Of a DNA stretch of 64,000 nt, positions 20,293-28,527 are shown piece after piece. The notes below the pieces were generated by a model. The model searched no databases and was not told where the DNA came from. It saw nothing but the letters and a program-made list of their open reading frames with translations. Every line of letters starts with the position of its first letter. Position 1 is the first letter of the stretch. Position numbers and translations under genes: made by a program. The stretch covers positions 2,077,501 to 2,141,500 of the forward strand of contig NZ_CP081966.1 of NCBI RefSeq assembly GCF_019823065.1, in the 5' to 3' direction. Source of the stretch: Pseudomonas mosselii. GTDB lineage: Bacteria; Pseudomonadota; Gammaproteobacteria; Pseudomonadales; Pseudomonadaceae.

Positions 20293-20877
20293 ATGGAGCC
20301 GCTGTCGCATCATCTGCTGACCCAGGCCTACAACAATGGCTGGGCCAACCACCGCCTGTACAAGGCTTGCCTGCAACTGACCCAGGACGAGTTCGTCGCC
20401 CCCCGTTGCAGCTTCTTTCCCTCGATCAAGGCTACCCTCAACCACCTGTTGACGGTGGACTGGTTCTACCTGGATGCCCTGGAGTGCGAGCAGCGCGGTG
20501 AAGCTCCCGATCCGGATGGCGAGCGTTTCTTTGTGCCTGAGCAACCCTTTGCCACCTGCACCGACCTGCAAGCTCAGCAGGTTCAGGCCGATCAGCGACT
20601 GATCACCTATTGCCGGCAATTGCGTGACGACCAGCTCGGACGTTATGTCAGCATCGTGCGGCCAGAACGGATGCAGCATGAGTCGCGTCTGCGCTTGCTG
20701 TCGCACCTGTTCGAGCACCAGATCCACCACCGTGGCCAGGTCCACGCGATGCTCAGCGACACGGCGGTAAGGCCTCCGCAACTCGACGAGTTCTTCTGCG
20801 AGGAGGAGGCGTCGCTGCGCGCCGAGGACTTTGCCGCTCTGGGATGGAGCGAGGCGCAGATCTGGGCGCAGCGCTGA
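20293..20877 (+). CDS. DinB family (YfiT-like) metal-dependent four-helix protein
   Basis: 194 residues from ATG 20293 (AAGGAG ribosome site 8 bases upstream). DinB/DUF664-type four-helix bundle; the candidate metal ligands are His in LNHLLTVDWF and two His in LFEHQIHHRGQVHAML. Relatives transfer thiols or act as nucleases, but no reaction can be assigned here. It is the last ordinary chromosomal gene before the type III island, whose first gene ends eight bases away on the other strand. Confidence 0.88.
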   Translation: MEPLSHHLLTQAYNNGWANHRLYKACLQLTQDEFVAPRCSFFPSIKATLNHLLTVDWFYLDALECEQRGEAPDPDGERFFVPEQPFATCTDLQAQQVQADQRLITYCRQLRDDQLGRYVSIVRPERMQHESRLRLLSHLFEHQIHHRGQVHAMLSDTAVRPPQLDEFFCEEEASLRAEDFAALGWSEAQIWAQR

Positions 20878-20884
20878 ACGCTGC

Positions 20885-21253
20885 TCAGGGCGTTTCGCTG
20901 TCGGCCAGGTCGTGGGCGCCCTGAACCAATTGTTCCAATTGGTGATGCACCATGGCGCGGTCCATTTTTACCAGGGGCTGGCGGTTCCATAGCACATGCA
21001 TGCCCGTGAGCGGATCGACTCCGAGCATGGGCTTGCAGAGTTCCTGGCAGAACAGGTTCTGCTGACCCCAACATACGCCATCGATGGCGGGAAGTTCGAT
21101 GAACATCAGTAACTGGTCGGCAGGGTGCTCGGTCACGTTGCACACATGGGGGCCTACCCGCAGGCTGATCACGGGCTCGAAGGCCACAGGGGGCTCCAGT
21201 TTCAAGGCCGCGTACAGCTGGGTCAGTGCATAGTCATAGTTCTTGCCTGGCAT
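20885..21253 (-). CDS. SpcS-like type III effector chaperone (class IA, ExoS/ExoT type)
   Basis: 122 residues from ATG 21253 (longer in-frame start at 21301 is unlikely). Small, soluble, with the alpha-beta pattern of CesT/SycE chaperones. It strongly recalls the P. aeruginosa ExoS/ExoT chaperone SpcS (Orf1): matching words include SLRVGPHVC, TEHPADQLLMF, QNLF, CKPMLG, VLWNRQPL and HHQLEQLV. This comparison is from memory, not alignment. It would bind the N-terminal chaperone-binding domain of an effector. It is transcribed away from exsA behind a near-consensus ExsA-type promoter. No effector gene is adjacent; the best candidate partner lies at the other end of the island. Confidence 0.82.
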   Translation of the reverse strand: MPGKNYDYALTQLYAALKLEPPVAFEPVISLRVGPHVCNVTEHPADQLLMFIELPAIDGVCWGQQNLFCQELCKPMLGVDPLTGMHVLWNRQPLVKMDRAMVHHQLEQLVQGAHDLADSETP

Positions 21254-21561
21254 GGCGAGTTCTCGTTGGAGGGGGCCGCCACGGTAACGATCATGCCGCA
21301 TGCTCGACTATCGGAGGCTGTCGTCGTTTTTTAGCTGTTGGCTTGCGTCCGCCTTCTGCCGTGCGCCAGGTTCCGTGAACTTCCTACAAGCAATGGCGAA
21401 ATACCTCCACCCATACGAGGACAATCCCTGCGTTCAAGCATGGGAGGGCATCGTAGCCTATGGCCATGTCTACACCCGTTGAGCTTCGACGTGGTGTGTA
21501 AAGGGCTCTACGGGAAGTAAGGCCTGGTGCGAGAGGGATTTCTCCAGTTGAGGACTGGTGA
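21254..21561. other. Gene-free region between the chaperone gene and exsA
   Basis: 308 bases without a supported gene. The left part carries the leftward ExsA-type promoter of the chaperone gene. The right part should hold the promoter of exsA-pscB-L, but I found no site with the full ExsA geometry there. GAC-N6-TGTAA occurs near 21490-21505 without an A-tract or a -10 box at the expected distance. exsA may instead use an ordinary or cAMP-Vfr-type promoter, which I could not locate. Confidence 0.5.
21281..21332 (-). promoter_or_regulatory. ExsA-type promoter for the SpcS-like gene
   Basis: On the minus strand an A6 tract is followed by GAC at the canonical distance, six bases, then CGATA (consensus TGnnA, one mismatch), and a TACCGT -10 box 27 bases on, against 26 in the other sites. 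It is a slightly diverged copy of the promoter architecture found at four other places in the island, and places the chaperone in the ExsA regulon. Confidence 0.55.
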
Positions 21562-22335
21562 GTGCAAGGGCGGCAGTTGGATGTTGTCGGGGCGGGTTTT
21601 GCATCCCAAGGGCAGGAAGGCTTCTACGCGATCATGACCGGTGAGCTGGCCGTACGCGAAAAAGACAATGTCATCGATCTACAGGCCGGCGAACTGCTAT
21701 TCGTCAAGCGCGGCACCTACCTGGTGGCGATCCGATGGCAGGCGTGCCAAGTCCTGTGGCTGCCGCTGGATGTGAATTTCGTGCAGGCGTTCATGCAGCG
21801 TCACGGTAAGGAATTGAGCCATCTCGAGCGCTACGATAAACCCTGTGTGAATGCCCTGCGCCTTCAGCCCTGCAGCATGGCGCGGGAGTGCGTGACCCGT
21901 CTGGCGGCGCTCGGTGGCGAAGGGCCTGCGTCGATGCTGGCAATGCTGCGTCTTGAGGAGCTGCTGCTGTTGCTGGTGTTCGGGGCGCAAGGTCGGACGC
22001 TGCTGGCGGCTCTGCGCCAACAGGGCAATCGCCATGTTGATCGGCTGCACGCCTTCATGGAGCAGAACTACCTGCGCGAGTGGCGCCTGGACCAGTACGC
22101 CGAGGCCTTCGGGCTGGGCCTGACGGCGTTCAAGAGCCTGTTCTGCTCCTTCTACAACTGCTCGCCACGCGCCTGGATCACCGAACGTAGGATCGTCCAT
22201 GCGCATCACCTGTTGCTTAACACGCGCATGAGCATTGTCGACATCGCCATGGAAAGCGGCTTTTCCAGCCAGTCGTATTTCAGCCAGAGCTACCGTCGGC
22301 GCTTCGGTTGCACGCCCAGCGACGCCCGTCGCTAG
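21562..22335 (+). CDS. exsA: AraC-family master activator of type III secretion, ExsA/LcrF type
   Basis: 257 residues beginning with GTG 21562, reading MQGRQL, the same MQG opening as P. aeruginosa ExsA; TGAGGA lies eight bases upstream. The N-terminal domain (about 1-165, with GELLFVKRGTYLV) is where ExsA dimerises and meets its anti-activator ExsD. The C-terminal domain has two helix-turn-helix units, ending in the almost invariant ESGFSSQSYFSQSYRRRFGCTPS. It should activate the A-tract/GnC/TGnnA promoters found in this island. No exsC, exsD, exsE or exsB gene accompanies it. The pscB-like gene follows 32 bases downstream. Confidence 0.95.
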   Translation: MQGRQLDVVGAGFASQGQEGFYAIMTGELAVREKDNVIDLQAGELLFVKRGTYLVAIRWQACQVLWLPLDVNFVQAFMQRHGKELSHLERYDKPCVNALRLQPCSMARECVTRLAALGGEGPASMLAMLRLEELLLLLVFGAQGRTLLAALRQQGNRHVDRLHAFMEQNYLREWRLDQYAEAFGLGLTAFKSLFCSFYNCSPRAWITERRIVHAHHLLLNTRMSIVDIAMESGFSSQSYFSQSYRRRFGCTPSDARR

Positions 22336-22367
22336 ACGCCCCCCGACCTCGCATGGACAAGACCCGC

Positions 22368-22790
22368 ATGAACAGACTTCCAATGCAGTTGGCCCGCCGC
22401 CTGGGCATGGCGCCCTGGCTGGCCGATGACGCTGGCAGCTACCACCTGTGCATCGATGGCCATGGCCTGTGGCTTGAACCGCGGGGCGTACAGCTGATGG
22501 TCCGCAGCTCGCTATCGTCGGTGGTCGGGCATGGCGCCAGTCTCGATCATCAGGCGCTGAGCCGCCTGATGGGCATGGTCACTGCCTGGGCTGCGCATTG
22601 CCCACAGCGGTTGGCGCTGACGCCTGACTCAGAGCTCATGCTCGAGGCTTGGATCGACGTGTCACAGGGCGATGTCGACACCCTCGAGCAGGTGCTTGGG
22701 GTTCAGGTCGCCCTGCTGAATGTCCTGTGCGTGCAACGCTGCAGCCAAACACCTGTGATTGTCCGAGGGCCCAGCGTATGGCTGCCATGA
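22368..22790 (+). CDS. pscB: YscB/PscB-type chaperone (gatekeeper chaperone subunit)
   Basis: 140 residues from ATG 22368. CesT-like chaperone matching Yersinia YscB in length and pattern: an N-terminal helix [17 protein letters not shown], strands around [14 protein letters not shown], and [12 protein letters not shown]. In Yersinia YscB pairs with SycN to bind the gatekeeper YopN; a SycN-like gene is present at 36541. Gene order exsA-pscB-pscC agrees with other Ysc systems. The start is uncertain (ATG 22353, 22368 or 22380) because no clear ribosome site is seen. The stop overlaps the secretin start. Confidence 0.85.
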   Translation: MNRLPMQLARRLGMAPWLADDAGSYHLCIDGHGLWLEPRGVQLMVRSSLSSVVGHGASLDHQALSRLMGMVTAWAAHCPQRLALTPDSELMLEAWIDVSQGDVDTLEQVLGVQVALLNVLCVQRCSQTPVIVRGPSVWLP

Positions 22791-24298
22791 GATCGCTTGC
22801 CACCGGTTTGGCAGTCCTGCTGGTCAGTTTATTCGCCGAGGGCGAGCCGCTGGATTGGGCTGACGAGCCGTTCCACTATATCGCTCAGGGCGAGAGTCTG
22901 CGTGACGTGCTGACCAATTTTGCCGCCAACTACCAGGGTTCGGTGGTGGTCAGTGACAAGGTCAGGGACCAGGTGAGCGCCACGTTCGAGCAGCCGGATC
23001 CGCAGGCGTTTCTCGAGCAGGTCGCGGTGCTCTACAACCTGGCCTGGTACTACGACGGCGCGGTGCTGCATGTCGACAAATCGAGCGAAGTCCAGACACG
23101 GCTGATCCACCTGGACAAGGTGCGCGAGCCGCAACTGCGCGTCGCGCTCCAAGAAGGTGGTGGCTGGACCTCGCGCTTTGCCTGGCGCGCCGCAGCAAGT
23201 GGACGGCTGGTGTACGCGTCAGGACCGCCCCGCTATCTGGACCGGGTCGAGCAGACGGTCAAGGCCCTGGAGCAGCAGGCGAGTCTGCAGGACGAACTGG
23301 GCGGCAACCTCAGCGTCGAGGTGATCCCGCTCAGGCATGCGATGGCCGAGGATCGTGAGATCGACTATCGCGACCAGAAGGTGGCGGTGCCTGGCGTGGC
23401 CACGATCCTCTCCCGGGTGCTGGCCGATGCCAATGTGGTGTCGGTGGAAGGCCAATCCATGGGGGAGGGGGCACAGGTTCGCGCAGGTCGGGCCGTGGTC
23501 CAGGCCGAGCCGTCGCTCAATGCCATCATCGTGCGTGATCACGCCGAGCGCCTGCCCATGTATCGACGGCTGGTGATGGCGTTGGACCGGCCTGCTGCTC
23601 GGATCGAGGTAGGCCTGACAATCCTCGATATCAACGCTGAACACCTGGATGAGCTGGGCGTGGAGTGGCAGTTCGGTATCGGCAAGCATCAGCTGGTGGA
23701 CCTTCGTACCCGAGCGGGCGTATCGGAAACCACGTTGACCGGCAGCCTGGTAGATAGTCGGGGCTTGAACCGGCTGTTGGCCAAGGTGACCCTGATGCAG
23801 GGCGAGGGCCATGCCCAGGTGGTGTCGCGACCGACCTTGCTGACCCAGGAAAATACCCTGGCGGTGATTGATCACAGTGAAACCTACTATGTACGGGTGA
23901 TGGGTGAACGCGTTGCCGAGCTCAAGGCGATCACCTACGGCACCTTGCTGAAGATGACGCCACGTCTGATCCGCAGTGCGGACCGGCCGGAAATCAGCCT
24001 TAGCCTGCATATCGAGGACGGTAGCCAGAAGCCCAACAGCACCGGGCCCGACGGCATCCCCACCATCAGCCGCACGGTCATCGACACGCTGGCCCGGGTC
24101 GATCTCGGACAGAGCCTGATGATCGGCGGCATCCATCGCGACGAGACCAGCGAAAGCATCCGCAAGGTCCCGCTGCTGGGTGACATTCCCTTCCTGGGCG
24201 CCTTGTTCCGTTATCAGTCGAGCAACACCCGTCGTTCGGTCCGGCTGTTCCTGATCGAGCCGAGGCTGATTGATTCCGGGCTTGGCGAGCGTGCCTGA
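22778..24298 (+). CDS. sctC: Type III outer-membrane secretin SctC (PscC)
   Basis: About 506 residues from ATG 22778 (GAGGG nine bases upstream); ATG 22787, overlapping the pscB stop, is the alternative. The signal peptide is followed by N0/N1 ring domains ([23 protein letters not shown]), the N3 domain and the secretin core ([35 protein letters not shown]). It forms the outer ring for the needle. It ends at [16 protein letters not shown], right after the core. YscC and PscC are near 600 residues and carry a further tail bound by the pilotin YscW/ExsB; both tail and pilotin gene are missing here. Confidence 0.95.
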   Translation: MAAMRSLATGLAVLLVSLFAEGEPLDWADEPFHYIAQGESLRDVLTNFAANYQGSVVVSDKVRDQVSATFEQPDPQAFLEQVAVLYNLAWYYDGAVLHVDKSSEVQTRLIHLDKVREPQLRVALQEGGGWTSRFAWRAAASGRLVYASGPPRYLDRVEQTVKALEQQASLQDELGGNLSVEVIPLRHAMAEDREIDYRDQKVAVPGVATILSRVLADANVVSVEGQSMGEGAQVRAGRAVVQAEPSLNAIIVRDHAERLPMYRRLVMALDRPAARIEVGLTILDINAEHLDELGVEWQFGIGKHQLVDLRTRAGVSETTLTGSLVDSRGLNRLLAKVTLMQGEGHAQVVSRPTLLTQENTLAVIDHSETYYVRVMGERVAELKAITYGTLLKMTPRLIRSADRPEISLSLHIEDGSQKPNSTGPDGIPTISRTVIDTLARVDLGQSLMIGGIHRDETSESIRKVPLLGDIPFLGALFRYQSSNTRRSVRLFLIEPRLIDSGLGERA

Positions 24299-24299
24299 A

Positions 24300-25199
24300 A
24301 TGACCTGGAAATTGCGGATCTACAGTGGTCTGAATGCCGGCGCCGAGGTGTCCTTGATGTCGGGGCGGGTGGTCATCGGTGCCGATCCTGCCCTGGCCGA
24401 CCTGGTCCTGGTGGATACAGGCATCGCTGCCGTGCACCTGGTGCTGATGGTCGAGCCCCATGGCGTGCGCCTGCTGGAGTGGGGGTCGGCTGAACCACCT
24501 ACCCAGGACGGGCGGGAGGTGGCTGCGGATGTCGAGCTGCAGGCCTTGGCGATTCAAGGTTGTGGTCCGTTGCGCTGGGCATTTGGCAACCAGGACGAAG
24601 TGTTCAGCGAGCGGCTTGTGGTGCAGGCCCCTGCGCCCTGGATAGGGCGCGGCTGGTTCATGGTGCCCGGCGCCGGTCTGATCTTACTGCTCGTTTTGCT
24701 TACCCGATTGTTGGTGCCCGAGGCAGAGGCACAGGACACGCCGGCAGCAGTGATTGCCCCAGTCGAGCAACCCGCTCAACCCCAGGAGCAAGCCCGGACG
24801 CGGCTGGCGCAGCTGCTGCGCGACTGGCGACTGGAGGATGCCTTGAGCGTGTCGGACCAGGGGCACGCCCTGGTGTTGCGCGGGGCGCTGCGCGAGCGCC
24901 AGCTTCAGGACTACCAGAACCTTCAGCGACAGTACCGCGAGGTATTTGGCGACTACCCGTCGTTGCGGTTGGTCGACGAGGGCAGGGCACCTTCCGCGAA
25001 ACTCGATTTCCCTGTTCGAGGCGTTTCACTGGGGCGGTTGCCTTACGTGACGCTGACCGACAACCGCCGTTATCCAGTGGGGGCACTGATGCCCTCCGGC
25101 ATTCGCATCCTGGCCATCGATGGGCAGGCGATCACGCTGAGCAAGGGCGGTCGGGACTATGTGATCAACCTGAAGGAGAGACCGGCGGATGATGGATGA
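24300..25199 (+). CDS. sctD: Type III inner-membrane ring protein SctD (PscD), short form
   Basis: 299 residues from ATG 24300, one base after the secretin stop. An FHA-like cytoplasmic domain occupies about 1-110, one membrane helix about 120-139 (WFMVPGAGLILLLVLL), and a periplasmic part about 150-299 with a BON-like segment. YscD and PscD are around 420-430 residues, so roughly half of the periplasmic part appears to be missing, with no sign of a frameshift. Together with SctC and SctJ it forms the basal body. Synteny C-D-E-F makes the assignment firm. Confidence 0.9.
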   Translation: MTWKLRIYSGLNAGAEVSLMSGRVVIGADPALADLVLVDTGIAAVHLVLMVEPHGVRLLEWGSAEPPTQDGREVAADVELQALAIQGCGPLRWAFGNQDEVFSERLVVQAPAPWIGRGWFMVPGAGLILLLVLLTRLLVPEAEAQDTPAAVIAPVEQPAQPQEQARTRLAQLLRDWRLEDALSVSDQGHALVLRGALRERQLQDYQNLQRQYREVFGDYPSLRLVDEGRAPSAKLDFPVRGVSLGRLPYVTLTDNRRYPVGALMPSGIRILAIDGQAITLSKGGRDYVINLKERPADDG

Positions 25200-25386
25200 A
25201 CTCATGCGGGAGGTGCGTGACCGACGCAAGCAGGCACGCATGTTCTCCGTGCTGGAGCACGCACGGCAGGCCTGCGCCAGGCAGCTGTCTGAGCCGCTGC
25301 CACCCCCTGCGTTCCAGCGCTTGCACCACCAACTGGCAGCCCTTGACGCAGCCTTGAAGATACTCGAAAAACTGGAGGAATACTGA
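25189..25386 (+). CDS. pscE: Needle co-chaperone YscE/PscE-like
   Basis: 65 residues, all helical, rich in Arg, Glu and Leu, the size of YscE (about 66). It overlaps the end of sctD by 11 bases and has an AGGAGAG ribosome site. YscE with YscG keeps the needle subunit from polymerising in the cytoplasm. Assignment rests on position between sctD and the needle gene, length and helical pattern rather than on clear sequence identity. Confidence 0.75.
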   Translation: MMDELMREVRDRRKQARMFSVLEHARQACARQLSEPLPPPAFQRLHHQLAALDAALKILEKLEEY

Positions 25387-25387
25387 A

Positions 25388-25648
25388 ATGACAACGATCA
25401 GCAGCGGGTTCCACGACGGTACCAGCAACACCATGGACATGGTCCACGAGGGCATGGTCAAGCAGGCAAGGCAGGCCAACAAGGCGGTTCTCGACTCCCT
25501 GCAGAAGCTCAACGAGAAAAGTGACGATCCCGCTTTGCTGGCTGATATGCGTCATCGCTCGAACATCTGGTCGAACGTGTTCCAGGTCGACGCGACCCTG
25601 GGCCAGACCTTCAAGAACACCATCAGCAGCATTCTGCAGAAGTTCTGA
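25388..25648 (+). CDS. sctF: Type III needle subunit SctF (PscF)
   Basis: 86 residues, helix-turn-helix needle protein. The turn region SDDPALLADMRHRSNIWSNV and the C-terminal ISSILQKF are typical of YscF/PscF, whose C-terminus is buried in the needle channel. It polymerises into the extracellular needle. A strong GGAGGAA ribosome site precedes the ATG, fitting its need for high expression. Flanked by pscE-like and pscG-like chaperone genes. Confidence 0.94.
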   Translation: MTTISSGFHDGTSNTMDMVHEGMVKQARQANKAVLDSLQKLNEKSDDPALLADMRHRSNIWSNVFQVDATLGQTFKNTISSILQKF

Positions 25649-25650
25649 GC

Positions 25651-26001
25651 ATGAACCATTCCGTGAACAATCTGCTGGCCCGCCTGGGCCTGCTGGGTGT
25701 CGAGCATCGTCACCATGAAGAGGCGCTTTGCATCGCGCAGTGGCTGGCCCGGGAGCCTGAGACAATGGAAGCTGCCTGTGCGATACGTACTGCCTGCCTG
25801 ATGGGGCTGGGGCGTTGCGAAGAAGCCTTGGCGCAGGGCAACCAGGCGCCTTGGCCATCGCTGGGGCCTTGGTTGGCGCTGTGTGAGCGTCAGTTGGGCT
25901 ATATGGCAGCCCTCGAGCGGCGGCTTGAGGGCATGGCGCAGAGCGGTAATCCTGATCTGGTTCACTTTGCCCAGGGCATGCGCGCCCAGGTGGTGGCATG
26001 A
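25651..26001 (+). CDS. pscG: Needle chaperone YscG/PscG, TPR-like
   Basis: 116 residues of TPR-like helical hairpins. Matches YscG in length and in words such as RHHEEALCIAQWL, EALAQGNQ and PWLALCERQLG. It binds the C-terminal half of the needle subunit together with the PscE-like protein. It begins two bases after sctF and its stop overlaps the next start (ATGA). Confidence 0.9.
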   Translation: MNHSVNNLLARLGLLGVEHRHHEEALCIAQWLAREPETMEAACAIRTACLMGLGRCEEALAQGNQAPWPSLGPWLALCERQLGYMAALERRLEGMAQSGNPDLVHFAQGMRAQVVA

Positions 26002-26219
26002 GTCCGCTGGCCTCGACGCTTGTGTTTGCTGGACAAGGTGCACAGATCGCGATGCACGTGCACAGCGATCAGGATGCTGCCGAGTTCCAGGCAAGCCTTG
26101 TTGAACATCAACCTCACGAGCAGGTGTATTCGGAACTGACACAGCAAACGAGGCTGCAAGTGTTCGCCATGGCGATGGACCTGCTGAATGATTCCCTCAC
26201 GGTGGAGGGAGGCTCATGA
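25998..26219 (+). CDS. Small unrecognised protein at the yscH position
   Basis: 73 residues, coupled by ATGA overlaps to pscG upstream and sctI downstream. Ysc systems have yscH (encoding YopR, about 140-165 residues) here, but this product is half that size and I see no YopR-like features. It is helical in its second half (VYSELTQQTRLQVFAMAMDLL). It could be a reduced YscH, a rod-like partner or a new accessory part. Function not assigned. Confidence 0.6.
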   Translation: MSPLASTLVFAGQGAQIAMHVHSDQDAAEFQASLVEHQPHEQVYSELTQQTRLQVFAMAMDLLNDSLTVEGGS

Positions 26220-26554
26220 GTGGTATCACCGAGGTGACCCAGATGGTCACCGATCTGCAGTCGCTGGCGGCACCGGCTGCCGACTCCCGGCAGGTGGCCG
26301 AGTTCGAGCAAGCGCTATCCGGCGCCTCCGGCAGCCCCGGGGATGGACTGCTGCACCAGATAGGTCAGCTCCACCAGCAGCATGCAGAAGCCCGGCTGAG
26401 CGCGCAGGCCAGTCTGGTCTCGCGCACGGGGGATCCCGTGGCACTGATGGATGCTCACTGGGCACTGATTCGCACAAACCTGCAGGTGGAGTTGATCGCC
26501 AAGGGCGTGGGGCGCACCACGCAGAACATCGAAACTCTCATGAAAGCCCAATAG
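26216..26554 (+). CDS. sctI: Type III inner rod protein SctI (PscI)
   Basis: 112 residues. The C-terminal helix (DAHWALIRTNLQVELIAKGVGRTTQNIETLMKAQ region) matches YscI/PscI, which forms the short inner rod or needle adaptor between the export gate and needle. The N-terminus resembles the regulatory, less ordered part of YscI. ATGA overlap with the preceding small gene. Confidence 0.92.
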   Translation: MSGITEVTQMVTDLQSLAAPAADSRQVAEFEQALSGASGSPGDGLLHQIGQLHQQHAEARLSAQASLVSRTGDPVALMDAHWALIRTNLQVELIAKGVGRTTQNIETLMKAQ

Positions 26555-26561
26555 GTGCCCT

Positions 26562-27302
26562 GTGAAAAGATCATGGCAGTGCGTGCTGCTTCTGGCGGTG
26601 CTGGCGCTGGGGGGATGCAGGGTCGAGCTTTACCTCGGCCTCGGCCAGCGCGAGGCCAACGAGATGCTCGCGGTGTTGGACAGCGAGGGCATCGACGCGG
26701 TGAAGGCCCAGGACAAGGATGGCAAGGTGAAGATCCTAATCGACGAAGCCGACATCGGCCACGCGGTGGCGGCGCTCAAGCGTCAAGGCTATCCGCGGGA
26801 AATGTTTTCCACGGTCAATGATGTGTTCCCCCGCGACAGTCTGATCTCCTCGCCGTTGGAAGAGCAGGCGCGGCTGACCTATGTGAAGTCCCAGGAGCTG
26901 TCGCGGACCCTGTCGGAGATCGATGGCGTGTTGGTGGCCCGGGTGCATGTGGTGCTTCCGGAGCCCCGTGATGGACTGCGCACGCAGAACGGAGCGGCGT
27001 CGGCGTCCATCTTTATCAAGCACGCGGCGGATGCGGCGCTGGGGATGTACATCGGGCAGATGAAGCAGCTGTTGAGCAACAGTATCGAAGGCCTGGACTA
27101 CGAGCGCATCAGCGTGGTGCTGGTACCGTCTACCCAGGCGCGTCAACCACTGGCGGGCCCGCGCCATGTCACGCTGTTGTCGATTCAGGTTCTGGAAGGC
27201 TCGCGCTGGCGCTTGCTCACGCTGCTGGGTGTGCTGCTGGGGATACTGGTGCTGAGCAACCTGGCGCAGTACCTGTGGTGGCATCAGCGGGCACGCACAT
27301 GA
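26562..27302 (+). CDS. sctJ: Type III inner-membrane ring lipoprotein SctJ (PscJ)
   Basis: 246 residues from GTG 26562. A lipoprotein signal ends in LALGGC with Cys19 the lipidated residue. Two ring-building domains of the YscJ/FliF type follow (ANEMLAVLDSEGIDAVK; ELSRTLSEIDGVLVARVHVVLPE) and a C-terminal membrane helix (about 218-238) anchors it in the inner membrane. Normal length for the family (YscJ about 244). Confidence 0.95.
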   Translation: MKRSWQCVLLLAVLALGGCRVELYLGLGQREANEMLAVLDSEGIDAVKAQDKDGKVKILIDEADIGHAVAALKRQGYPREMFSTVNDVFPRDSLISSPLEEQARLTYVKSQELSRTLSEIDGVLVARVHVVLPEPRDGLRTQNGAASASIFIKHAADAALGMYIGQMKQLLSNSIEGLDYERISVVLVPSTQARQPLAGPRHVTLLSIQVLEGSRWRLLTLLGVLLGILVLSNLAQYLWWHQRART

Positions 27303-27913
27303 CCGAATTCCAGCTTCGCTATTGCCCGGCGAATTACTTGCACTTGAACCATTGTCCTGGAGCCCTGAGCCAGGTAGCCCCGGCATTGCCGCTTTGGCGG
27401 GAGAGTTGCGCGCTCAACGGTTGGCTGATGTCTGTGCTGGGACTGTCCGAGCCTTTCGACGTGCCAGAACGGCTCGGTAAGCTGGCTTATTATCCGCAGC
27501 CGGTGTTTGAGCGGGTGCTGTCAAGTTTGGGGGGACTGCTGCATGGTCGGGCCATCAAGCAGCTGCTCGACCCTGAAGGTCAGACGCGGTTGCGCCAGGC
27601 GCTCGACCTGCAAGACCTTCGCTATTGCCTGGAAAAGTGGCCTCTGGTCATCGGCCCTTGGCCTGCCGGCTGGCAACAGGTATTGCCAGCCGGCGACCTG
27701 GATGCGTACCTGCCCGGTTGTGGCTTGGCATTCTGGCTGCAGGCATGCGGCGAGGTCGATCCAGGGTTCGCTCGGCGCATGGCCCTGCGCCTGCCAGGCA
27801 TGACTGCTGTGCCAACTTGGCCGATGGACGCTGAGCAACGCGACTTGGCCCGCACCCTTTGCCTGAAAGTGGCCCGAGACAGGAGCCCGGAATGTTGCCA
27901 TTTATTGAATTGA
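27299..27913 (+). CDS. sctK: Type III sorting-platform adaptor SctK (PscK)
   Basis: 204 residues from ATG 27299, overlapping the sctJ stop (ATGA). YscK is about 209 residues and poorly conserved; length, the N-terminal FQLRYCPANYLHLNHCPG pattern and position between J and L support it. It links the cytoplasmic pods (SctQ-SctL) to the inner ring. Confidence 0.85.
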   Translation: MTEFQLRYCPANYLHLNHCPGALSQVAPALPLWRESCALNGWLMSVLGLSEPFDVPERLGKLAYYPQPVFERVLSSLGGLLHGRAIKQLLDPEGQTRLRQALDLQDLRYCLEKWPLVIGPWPAGWQQVLPAGDLDAYLPGCGLAFWLQACGEVDPGFARRMALRLPGMTAVPTWPMDAEQRDLARTLCLKVARDRSPECCHLLN

Positions 27914-28527
27914 ATGAGGCCCGGCCGATGATCGACCCGAGCCTGAACGTATTGCGCAGCGCTGACTATCAGCAGTACCTCGATGCCCGCGGACTGACCG
28001 ACAACGCATGTCAGCGTGCCCGTGATATCGATGCCCGGGCCGATGCGGTGCTTGAGGAGCATCAGCGGCTCGGACGGGAGGTCGGGCTGGAAATGGCCGC
28101 CATCGAGCAGGCGGCGTTGCTGCACGGGACACGTTTGCACTGCGACGCGTTCTATCGCCAGGTCGACCGGCAGATGAGCGAGGTGGTGCGCCAGGCCGTG
28201 TGCAAGGTGCTGGGGGAATACCCTGATATCGAGCTTACATTGGCTGCGACCCGTCAGGCGCTGGCGCAGGTTCAGCCACGGGAAGCACTGTTGCTGCACG
28301 TAAGGCCCGATCAGTTGTCCGAGGTTAGCCAGCGTTTGGATGAAGTGCTCGCGCTATATCCCGAGGTCGGGTCTGTCGAGGTATGCGCCGATGCCAGGCT
28401 TGCGCGAGGCGGATGTCGTCTGGAGACCGCAGGCTGCGTGATCAATGCCAGTATCGAAGGGCAGTTGGCCGCGTTGCAGCGGGCGCTGACGCAACGGAAC
28501 CTTGATGATGAGGCTGGAGCGCCATGA
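27892..28527 (+). CDS. sctL: Type III stator protein SctL (PscL)
   Basis: 211 residues from ATG 27892 (AGGAG 8 bases upstream), overlapping sctK by 22 bases. Long N-terminal helix with many Ala, Glu and Arg, then a FliH/V-ATPase-E-like C-terminal domain (EALLLHVRPDQLSEVSQRLD). It connects the ATPase SctN with SctQ and restrains ATPase activity. YscL/PscL are 214-223 residues. Confidence 0.92.
   Translation: MLPFIELNEARPMIDPSLNVLRSADYQQYLDARGLTDNACQRARDIDARADAVLEEHQRLGREVGLEMAAIEQAALLHGTRLHCDAFYRQVDRQMSEVVRQAVCKVLGEYPDIELTLAATRQALAQVQPREALLLHVRPDQLSEVSQRLDEVLALYPEVGSVEVCADARLARGGCRLETAGCVINASIEGQLAALQRALTQRNLDDEAGAP

Noticed and set aside
21490..21506. Possible ExsA box (GAC-N6-TGTAA) upstream of exsA
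   Set aside because: No A-tract at the required distance and no -10 box 26 bases on, unlike the other five sites.
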